From Bacteroidales bacterium UBA1733 (GTDB lineage: Bacteria > Bacteroidota > Bacteroidia > Bacteroidales > UBA3663), in assembly GCA_002315795.1 (NCBI GenBank), contig DCIF01000047.1, positions 7,083-19,777 on the forward strand: a stretch of 12,695 nucleotides of DNA, written 5' to 3'. Made by a program: the position numbers and the translations under genes. Positions 7,113 to 12,695 of the stretch are shown piece after piece (the stretch's first letter is position 1; each line of letters begins with the position of its first letter). Below the pieces are notes generated by a model. The model did no database searches and was not told the DNA's origin. It saw nothing but the letters and a program-made list of their open reading frames with translations.

Positions 7113-7952
7113 TTAGCGACGACCACCGTGCTGAATGCCGCGTGAGGCATTGCTGCTACTATTGTTATCACGACTGCGAGATTCATTACTACGATTGTTA
7201 GCTTCGTTACCGTGGCTGTTACGAGAGCCGTTGTTCTCACTGCGATGATTGATCTGCGGAGAGTTGCGGTTACCACTGTTATCACGGTAGCGCTCATCCT
7301 GAGTGCGGTTACGCTGGTTAGGATTGCTGTAATTATTGATGCGATTACGCTGATTGTCATTACGGTCGCGGCGCACAGCACCGAAATCATTACGGCTATG
7401 ATCCTGATAGCGTGACGAACCATGAATATGCTCTGGAGCACGATGGATCTCATTATGATGATGACGAGTCACGTAATAGTCATTGTGATAATGCATGCGT
7501 GAATGGGCACCACGATAGCTATGATAGATACTCGGAGCATCATAGTAGAAGAAATTACGATTGCTGTAGATCGTATGGATTCGGAAGGCCCAGTTGCGAC
7601 CCGTGGTGTAAATTGGACGATAGAAATACTCCATCGTGATGAATCGAGCATACTGGCGTGCGCTGAGCACGTAGCGAAGATCCTCATTGCGATAGTCTAA
7701 CAGACGATAGTAATTCTCTACAGCATCGCCATAACCATAGACCACATCGTCCATGATGTTATTGATAGCATAGATGAAGTCAAAGTTGATCTCATAGCAG
7801 TCATCATACTGCATAGGAGTCAGATCGAGCTCGTATGCCATACGGTCACTGAGGAAACGTGCATTGGTGCGGATATTGCTCATTGACATTGCAAATACCT
7901 GAGAGGTGAAAGCCACCATGATCAATGCTAAGGTAAGTAAGGTCTTTTTCAT
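7113..7952 (-). CDS. Secreted protein of unknown function with His/Tyr-rich middle and Asn/Arg/Ser-rich tail
   Basis: No family is recognised with confidence. The 279 residues begin with a clear signal peptide (1-21, MKKTLLTLALIMVAFTSQVFA), so it is periplasmic or surface-exposed. Residues 25-115 form the only ordered-looking part, with a LSDRMAYELDLTPMQYDDCYEIN segment whose LTxxQ pattern faintly recalls Spy/CpxP-type periplasmic proteins, and many Tyr and Phe. Residues 120-180 are rich in Tyr, His and Asn with a His cluster (HNDYYVTRHHHNEIH, from 156). From about 181 to the end the chain is almost all Asn, Arg, Ser, Asp and Gln, surely disordered and positively charged. The ORF is intact, with a good start and terminator at both ends of its unit, so it is likely expressed. 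No clear promoter is visible upstream. Nucleic-acid, metal or surface-polymer binding are possible but unsupported guesses. Confidence 0.8.
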   Translation of the reverse strand: MKKTLLTLALIMVAFTSQVFAMSMSNIRTNARFLSDRMAYELDLTPMQYDDCYEINFDFIYAINNIMDDVVYGYGDAVENYYRLLDYRNEDLRYVLSARQYARFITMEYFYRPIYTTGRNWAFRIHTIYSNRNFFYYDAPSIYHSYRGAHSRMHYHNDYYVTRHHHNEIHRAPEHIHGSSRYQDHSRNDFGAVRRDRNDNQRNRINNYSNPNQRNRTQDERYRDNSGNRNSPQINHRSENNGSRNSHGNEANNRSNESRSRDNNSSSNASRGIQHGGRR

Positions 7953-7958
7953 TTTCTG

Positions 7959-7990
7959 TTTGGGATTAAGTTAGCACTCTTGTTATTTTG
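7959..7990 (+). promoter_or_regulatory. Possible plus-strand promoter pointing into the 7953-8215 gap
   Basis: TTTG (7959-7962), 20 nt, then TTATTTTG (7983-7990), one mismatch from TAnnTTTG. It points away from the secreted-protein gene and antisense to nothing until the c-di-GMP gene. No plus-strand ORF or T-rich terminator follows, so it may be chance. Confidence 0.25.
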
Positions 7991-8102
7991 TCTTTAAGAC
8001 CAAAGAAAGAACTGAAGGTTTAATCTGATCGTTTTTCCGGACAAGGATTCATCAGTCTCGAAAAGGACTTTTAGATTTTATGAAGTGCCTTTCGTGGTCT
8101 CT

Positions 8103-8134
8103 GAAACCGGAAAAAGAAATCAAAATCCGGTTTC
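8103..8134. repeat. Inverted repeat GAAACCGGA / TCCGGTTTC
   Basis: GAAACCGGA (8103-8111) and TCCGGTTTC (8126-8134) form 9 bp, extending to 11 with a G-T wobble, around a 14-nt loop. A further TTTTTCCGG (8032-8040) is the reverse complement of CCGGAAAAA (8107-8115), so alternative pairing is possible. No T-run follows. Could be an operator or RNA structure. Confidence 0.5.
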
Positions 8135-8144
8135 GGAAACAAAA

Positions 8145-8176
8145 AACATCAACACATCCGCGGATGTGTTGATGTT
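8145..8176 (-). terminator. Perfect 32-bp palindrome, terminator of the c-di-GMP gene
   Basis: AACATCAACACATCCG (8145-8160) is followed directly by its exact reverse complement (8161-8176). As RNA it folds into a 14-bp stem with a CGCG loop. On the minus strand the stem runs into TTTTTT (complement of 8141-8146), 39 nt after the stop of the large minus-strand gene. The plus side has no T-run, so it acts in one direction. Confidence 0.8.
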
Positions 8177-8215
8177 GTAGCGTCAAAATAGTCTGTAGGA
8201 ATTTAGGATACTCCT

Positions 8216-11200
8216 TTAAACAATTCTCTCAATCGTCAATGCATTGCCAAAGACCTTCTTACTCTGATAGAGCAGCGCATCTCCACGATGGTATGCATCA
8301 TCAATATCAATTGGTTTAGTAGAATCTATAGCGACTACACCAATGCTGACTGAAATATGCTCAGTGCTATCTGGTGTATATTTAAACTCGAGCAGATGCT
8401 CAAAGAGCGTGTTGATTCTGAAGCGGATTTCTTCATCGGTAAGATGTCCAGGAATATAGAATGCAAATTCATCTCCACCCAGACGCATATTGATACCCTT
8501 AGGGTTCATCTTGTTCAAACCACTGGCTATGCACTCAAGGACAGTATCACCAACAATGTGGCCATACGTATCGTTTACGTGCTTAAACTTATCGCTATCA
8601 AGAATACCAAACACGCCAGGTTCTCCATTCTGCAAAGCCGCAGAAATATCGCGCAAGCCACTATATCTGTTACGTATCTGCGTCAGATTATCGACTTCTG
8701 AAAGATAGATGAGACGCTCCATCATGCTCTTTTCCTGACCGATGGCCTGAGCAGCAAACATAATGGCAGTAATTTTGCCATGCTCATCATGCTTGGTAGG
8801 GATTAGATAACAGCGCATCCAACCTTTGATTTCGTCTTCATACTCGTAGGATAAGAACTTCCTGTCACCCATACGTTCATCGATCGTCTTAAATTCATGA
8901 TATCGGAGGAAATCCCCACGATACTGAGGTTTAACGATCTGATTTACATAGATAAGCGAAGATGTACGCTGGTCCATGTGGATAGACAGCTCTCCCTCAT
9001 AAGCCTTATCGAGAATCAGTGTACGGTGGTTCTTATTTACCAGATCATTAAGAGTCACGATATTATAGATACTGCGAAGACCCTCCGTCATTCTCAACAA
9101 TTCATTCTGTCTCTGAATGGTTTCTGTCAGTTGCTCCTTCGTACGTTTGATATCTTCGGCCTGACCAACAATCGCATAGAGATTGCCATACTCACCCTCG
9201 ATCTTGGTAAAATGAGCACGCTGGTGCTGCTTGACATAAGGGTTATAGAAATCAAGAGACCCGGTAGCAAGTCCATCGACGTCAGCGATCTTCTCTCTAA
9301 TCATCATAGCAATACGATTCTCTGACTGCACACTCTCAATGTAATGATCATACTGTCGAGATACAACACTTCCATTAGCATCAAGATAGTTGAATCGTAG
9401 TGTATCATCAGGCAGCGTATAGATGAAAGTCAGGATATCCTGCTCCTTCGTAAGCATCAGCTCACGGGCTTTCTGCACTCGCTTATTATATTTATCGCCA
9501 CAATCCTTCATTGCCAGTATGGCTTTCACGGGGAATCCGTTATTATCGAAAATGGTATAGAAAGTCTTACGATACCAACGATAACCCTGACGATCTGGTG
9601 TGAAGAGACGGAAATAGTCGGTTCCCATCTTCTCGCCACGCTCTATTCGCTCATAGAACATAATAAAACGCGAACGGTCTTCTGGAATGCACAAATCAGC
9701 TTTTTCCGGGAAATTTGAACTCTCTGACGGAATGTTATAAAGTTTGCAGAATTTCTCAGGAGCTGAAGAGACGCGAGTACGGACATTCCAAGTGAATATA
9801 TGGACATCCTGATCATCAAGCAGCAGACGCAGATATTTCATCTCATCAGCATTCTGCTTGCTTTTTGTTAACTGCTCATTTTTCTCCCGAACTCCCCAGG
9901 AATTGCTCACCGGAGTCATCGGCTGTGGTTCCACATATTTGCTCTGACCGAATTCCATGGCAATTTGCTGCTGCTCAAGCAAAGCGAGGAATGCATTCTC
10001 ATCCATTGGCTTATAAAAGTAGTAACCCTGGATGTAATCACACCCTATTTCGCGCAGATACTTCAGCTGAATATCGGTCTCAACTCCTTCGGCCACAATC
10101 TTGGCACTCATCTTGTGGAACATTGAGATCAAAGATTCAAGCAGCAGATCGTTCTTTCTACTCTGACCAATACGATCGATCAAAGACTTATCAAGCTTGA
10201 TAATATTGAACTCGACATCTCTCATGGAACCGAACGAGTACCCTTGACCGAAGTCATCAATCAACATGTTAATGCCATGTTTATTGAAGAAAGAAAGGAC
10301 GTCAAGACGATTCTCTGCAATCTCAGAAAGCGCTGTTTCCGTAATCTCATAACGGATAAGATCCTTCGGTAAAGAATGGTCTTCGATATGCTGGAAAAGC
10401 TGAGAAACGAATTTCTTATCAGAGAAATCGACCCACGACAGATTGATGTCAATAGGGATGACTGGCTGACCTTTGGCCAGGCGTCTGCGCTGCATTTCAA
10501 TGATCTTGCCCTCCATCAGCATATCAATACGCGAAAGGCCTCCATGACGTTCCAGGATCGGAATAAAGAGCGTTGGTGAAATGATTCCATGCTTAGGAGA
10601 TACCCAGCGCACCAAAGCTTCAGCCATCACAATACGACCGGTCTGAGCATCAACAATTGGCTGAAAATAAGGAACAAACTCATTATTGTTCAGGGCCTCT
10701 TCAAACGACAGCAGGACCTCATTGTCTGAGAAATAATTATTCTGCATGTAATCCTCAAAGACCATCCACGGCTTGATGTAAAGATCTTTGATAAAGGTTA
10801 CAGCCAACTTAGCACGGTTGATGGCATTGATTGGAGTCATCAGAACATCCTTGATAAAATAGATGCCACACTGGCACTGGAAAGGGATGCGAAGATGCTC
10901 AATTTCACACTCCTGACGGCAGAGGTGATCAATGATTTCTGTATCGTAATATTCCTTCGGCACCAGACAGACAAACTTATCAGATTCCATACGAGCGTAT
11001 GAAATCGGATGCAACTGCGAATATACGATCTTGGTGTACATAAACTGCAAGACCTTATCTCCTACCTCATCACCATAGAACTCATTGATCATGCGGAAGT
11101 TCTGGATGTTGAAATAGAGAAGTACCAGTTCAGACGTCGGATCGCTCATCTCAATCTTGTTCTGGAGTTCGCGCAACAGACCGGCACGGTTCAGTCCACC

Positions 11201-11698
11201 TGTGAGAATGTCATGTTCCAGGTTGTGTGTAATTTCCTGCTGAGTTGCCAGAATAAACTTAGCATCCTTGCCAAGGCTTACGAAAGTATATTTGACAACA
11301 CTCTCATTATTGGAACCGTCACGCTTATGTGCTACGAATGAATAGCGCTGATGATCGCGGACCTTATAGCGGAGTGTTTCAAGCAGGGTGCTGCGAGTAA
11401 AGCGACTACGATCATAGTCGTAGGCAAATGTCTCAGCGATCTCCTTGCGCCAATCATTGTAGGTCACTACCTCAATATCTGTCTCTGGAGTAAGCTTAGT
11501 GACGTCAGCAATCATCGTCGATGACATGTAGATGACACTATCATCATCTACACTAATCAGTACCGAGCTTACTCTGTTGCTCAGAAGGAAAACTCTTTGT
11601 ATGGTATCGAATACATCAAATGAGAGATGGCTACTAGCAATGTAGTCTGCCAATTTGAAAATTTGACTATTCTTTGTAAAAGCTGGAGTCAAAGACAT
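8216..11698 (-). CDS. Multidomain cyclic-di-GMP protein: PAS-like, degenerate GGDEF, EAL, PAS-like repeats, GGDEF
   Basis: Predicted cytoplasmic c-di-GMP enzyme of 1160 residues with no membrane helix. A PAS-like sensor covers about 1-155. GGDEF-1 (about 160-310) is degenerate, with ESDKF (238-242) at the active site. The EAL phosphodiesterase (about 330-575) looks complete: EAL 360-362, Asn419, Glu451, Asp481-Asp482, Lys501, Glu537, Gln557. Three PAS-like segments follow (about 620-735, 745-855, 880-990); the first has the PAS_3-type YFRLFTPDRQGYRWYRK. GGDEF-2 (about 996-1160) has metal Asp1034 (DSDKFKHVND) and intact GGDEF at 1074-1078, but no RxxD inhibitory site. It could thus both make and degrade c-di-GMP. 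The in-frame ORF runs 35 codons further upstream, but that part lies in the leader and promoter; ATG 11698 is chosen. It has its own promoter and terminator. Confidence 0.93.
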   Translation of the reverse strand: MSLTPAFTKNSQIFKLADYIASSHLSFDVFDTIQRVFLLSNRVSSVLISVDDDSVIYMSSTMIADVTKLTPETDIEVVTYNDWRKEIAETFAYDYDRSRFTRSTLLETLRYKVRDHQRYSFVAHKRDGSNNESVVKYTFVSLGKDAKFILATQQEITHNLEHDILTGGLNRAGLLRELQNKIEMSDPTSELVLLYFNIQNFRMINEFYGDEVGDKVLQFMYTKIVYSQLHPISYARMESDKFVCLVPKEYYDTEIIDHLCRQECEIEHLRIPFQCQCGIYFIKDVLMTPINAINRAKLAVTFIKDLYIKPWMVFEDYMQNNYFSDNEVLLSFEEALNNNEFVPYFQPIVDAQTGRIVMAEALVRWVSPKHGIISPTLFIPILERHGGLSRIDMLMEGKIIEMQRRRLAKGQPVIPIDINLSWVDFSDKKFVSQLFQHIEDHSLPKDLIRYEITETALSEIAENRLDVLSFFNKHGINMLIDDFGQGYSFGSMRDVEFNIIKLDKSLIDRIGQSRKNDLLLESLISMFHKMSAKIVAEGVETDIQLKYLREIGCDYIQGYYFYKPMDENAFLALLEQQQIAMEFGQSKYVEPQPMTPVSNSWGVREKNEQLTKSKQNADEMKYLRLLLDDQDVHIFTWNVRTRVSSAPEKFCKLYNIPSESSNFPEKADLCIPEDRSRFIMFYERIERGEKMGTDYFRLFTPDRQGYRWYRKTFYTIFDNNGFPVKAILAMKDCGDKYNKRVQKARELMLTKEQDILTFIYTLPDDTLRFNYLDANGSVVSRQYDHYIESVQSENRIAMMIREKIADVDGLATGSLDFYNPYVKQHQRAHFTKIEGEYGNLYAIVGQAEDIKRTKEQLTETIQRQNELLRMTEGLRSIYNIVTLNDLVNKNHRTLILDKAYEGELSIHMDQRTSSLIYVNQIVKPQYRGDFLRYHEFKTIDERMGDRKFLSYEYEDEIKGWMRCYLIPTKHDEHGKITAIMFAAQAIGQEKSMMERLIYLSEVDNLTQIRNRYSGLRDISAALQNGEPGVFGILDSDKFKHVNDTYGHIVGDTVLECIASGLNKMNPKGINMRLGGDEFAFYIPGHLTDEEIRFRINTLFEHLLEFKYTPDSTEHISVSIGVVAIDSTKPIDIDDAYHRGDALLYQSKKVFGNALTIERIV

Positions 11699-11732
11699 AT
11701 AAATAATTTGACAACTTATGAGACATAAAATA

Positions 11733-11763
11733 CAGCGAAGAAATGAGAGACACTTCTTCGCTG
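11733..11763 (-). promoter_or_regulatory. 10-bp inverted repeat across the transcription start of the c-di-GMP gene
   Basis: CAGCGAAGAA (11733-11742) and TTCTTCGCTG (11754-11763) are perfect arms separated by 11 nt. Two more base pairs are possible past one mismatch. It abuts the -7 box (11764-11771), so it overlaps the predicted start near 11759. It could be a repressor operator or a 5' hairpin of the mRNA. Confidence 0.6.
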
Positions 11764-11795
11764 CAAATATCGTAAAAAAATACGAACTAAACAAA
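11764..11795 (-). promoter_or_regulatory. Bacteroidota-type promoter for the c-di-GMP gene
   Basis: On the minus strand TTTG (11792-11795), 20 nt, then GATATTTG (11764-11771), a 7-of-8 match to TAnnTTTG. The leader to ATG 11698 is about 60 nt. This places the upstream ATG at 11803 outside the transcript. Confidence 0.7.
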
Positions 11796-11871
11796 AATAT
11801 CAAGATAAAATTTTCTTTTTTAAATGATTTTAAATCGCATCTTTGTCTAATTCTTTTATTATTGCCAGAAC

Positions 11872-12663
11872 TTATTTGATAACCTTGATTTTCATTCGCA
11901 CATCTGTGCGTGGACGGTTGGCCACATTGCTCTCAAGAGCTGCAATCTTGCTGATCACTTCAAGGCCTTCTACCACTTCGCCGTAGCAGGTATATTCGCC
12001 ATAGATATGATAAGCGCCACCAACAGTCGTATAGGCTTCGCGCTCTTCCGGAGTAAAGAAACGCGTTCCTGGAAGTGTGCGGGCAATACTGTCAATATCA
12101 TGGTTCACACGACGAGCTAACCGATTGTAAGCCATGGCATCGACGGTCTTGAGCATGTCAAGACTATCAATCACAGCCTTGTTCATCACACGCTTCTTAG
12201 CCGTCTTCCTGGCTTCGGCATTATGCGTCTTCTCCCAGTTGTTGAGTGTTGCATCAGACATCTGATAACCCTCCACGATGAAGAACATAGACATATCTGA
12301 GTTGACTACACCTTCACGATGAGGAGCACAGAGCGCACCTTTCTTCGGAATGTGATGCTTACGTATTTCAGCAGGAATCTCTTCACTGACATCTCCCCAA
12401 CCGATGCTTTGGCCAGGACCAGCAGTTTTACTGTCTGGCGCACCACCCTGAATCATAAAGGTTGGTATGACGCGACCAAAGAGCGAATTATCATAATAGC
12501 CACTACGAACCTTCCCTAAGAAGTTAGCTACCGTCTTCGGACAGTCGTCATAAAGCATGATACGCATATTTCCCATGTTAGTGGTAATCAGGACTTCATG
12601 CGACTGAGCAAATAATGCTGCCCCTGAAAGGAGCAGCATTATGAGTGATAAAAGTCTTTTCAT
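11872..12663 (-). CDS. Exported cyclophilin-type peptidyl-prolyl cis-trans isomerase
   Basis: Periplasmic folding catalyst that isomerises X-Pro bonds, 263 residues. A signal peptide covers about 1-20 (MKRLLSLIMLLLSGAALFAQ). The cyclophilin core begins at VLITTNMGNMRIMLYDDCPKTVANF and carries the active-site stretch FGRVIPTFMIQGG with Arg64, Phe69, Met70 and Gln72, aligned with Arg55, Phe60, Met61 and Gln63 of human CypA. MSMFFIVE (124-131) matches the FFI strand, and YTCYGEVVEGLEVISKIA (224-241) the end of the fold. Between them lies an insertion of about 80 residues (about 138-218), charged and helix-like, replacing the loop around CypA Trp121. An AGAGGAG ribosome site lies about 5 nt before the ATG, unusual for this phylum, and the start overlaps the upstream gene's stop by one base, suggesting coupling. 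No clear terminator follows; the c-di-GMP gene starts 173 nt downstream from its own promoter. Confidence 0.93.
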   Translation of the reverse strand: MKRLLSLIMLLLSGAALFAQSHEVLITTNMGNMRIMLYDDCPKTVANFLGKVRSGYYDNSLFGRVIPTFMIQGGAPDSKTAGPGQSIGWGDVSEEIPAEIRKHHIPKKGALCAPHREGVVNSDMSMFFIVEGYQMSDATLNNWEKTHNAEARKTAKKRVMNKAVIDSLDMLKTVDAMAYNRLARRVNHDIDSIARTLPGTRFFTPEEREAYTTVGGAYHIYGEYTCYGEVVEGLEVISKIAALESNVANRPRTDVRMKIKVIK

Positions 12664-12695
12664 TATTCTCCTCTTGAGTAGTTAGGAGCCTCCTT
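12663..12695 (-). CDS. Extreme C-terminus of an upstream gene (partial)
   Basis: One frame stays open from the right edge to a TAA at 12663-12665 and reads KEAPNYSRGE before the stop. The TAA shares its last base with the cyclophilin ATG (TAATG), the classic arrangement of translationally coupled operon genes. Only ten codons are visible, so identity cannot be given and chance is possible. Confidence 0.45.
   Translation of the reverse strand, partial: KEAPNYSRGE

Noticed and set aside
7106..7453. 115-codon Val/Thr/Ile-rich minus-strand ORF overlapping the secreted-protein gene
   Set aside because: A frame shadow of the Asn/Arg/Ser codon repeats, not an independent membrane protein.
8971..11218. 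First GGDEF domain of the large protein as an active cyclase
   Set aside because: Its signature reads ESDKF (residues 238-242): both glycines and the catalytic Glu are changed. A regulatory or GTP-sensing role is more plausible.
11699..11803. 35-codon hydrophobic, Cys-containing N-terminal extension of the c-di-GMP protein, resembling a membrane anchor
   Set aside because: It overlaps the predicted promoter (TTTG-N20-GATATTTG) and the leader inverted repeat; the upstream ATG lies outside the likely transcript. ATG 11698 gives a natural start.
1..12695. CRISPR array, tRNA or rRNA genes, insertion sequences, phage or restriction genes
   Set aside because: Looked for on both strands by eye; no regularly spaced repeats, tRNA-like cloverleaf or transposase or defence motifs were found.

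Overview
The window looks like a piece of a Bacteroidales chromosome, most likely Prevotella or a close relative. The evidence is the protein sequences (UvrA, DnaA, cytidine deaminase and periplasmic cyclophilin all of Bacteroidota character), AT-rich leaders mostly without Shine-Dalgarno sequences, and several promoters that fit the Bacteroidota sigma-ABfr pattern TTTG-N20-TAnnTTTG. I see no tRNA, rRNA, CRISPR array, insertion sequence or phage gene. This is mainly core chromosome, with one accessory-looking gene.

Left block (1-3549, minus strand): the N-terminal half of uvrA runs off the left edge. It lies 9 nt behind a ROK-family sugar kinase, and the two probably share a promoter at 2561-2592. 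Upstream of that is a secreted glucosaminidase with two LysM domains (peptidoglycan hydrolase).

Centre (3567-7057, plus strand): cytidine deaminase (cdd) with a clear promoter, then a 395-nt AT-rich gap with a perfect 16-bp inverted repeat carrying two DnaA-box-like 9-mers, then dnaA with its own promoter. A strong hairpin terminator follows dnaA, and then a YeiH-family membrane transporter. The gap before dnaA is a candidate origin or DnaA autoregulatory region. Genes on either side of the 3550-3617 gap point away from each other, which would fit an origin nearby, but this is inference.

Right block (7113-12695, minus strand): a secreted low-complexity Asn/Arg/Ser-rich protein of unknown function faces the YeiH gene across a shared bidirectional terminator. 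Next is a 1160-residue cyclic-di-GMP protein ordered PAS-like / degenerate GGDEF / intact EAL / PAS-like repeats / intact GGDEF. It has its own promoter, an inverted repeat over the transcription start and a perfect 32-bp palindromic terminator. Upstream of it is an exported cyclophilin with an internal helical insertion, whose start codon overlaps the stop of another gene entering from the right edge.

The most unusual item is the large c-di-GMP protein, because that signalling is sparse in Bacteroidales and the protein has both a synthetic and a degradative domain that look catalytically complete. I do not see a clear multi-gene novel system.
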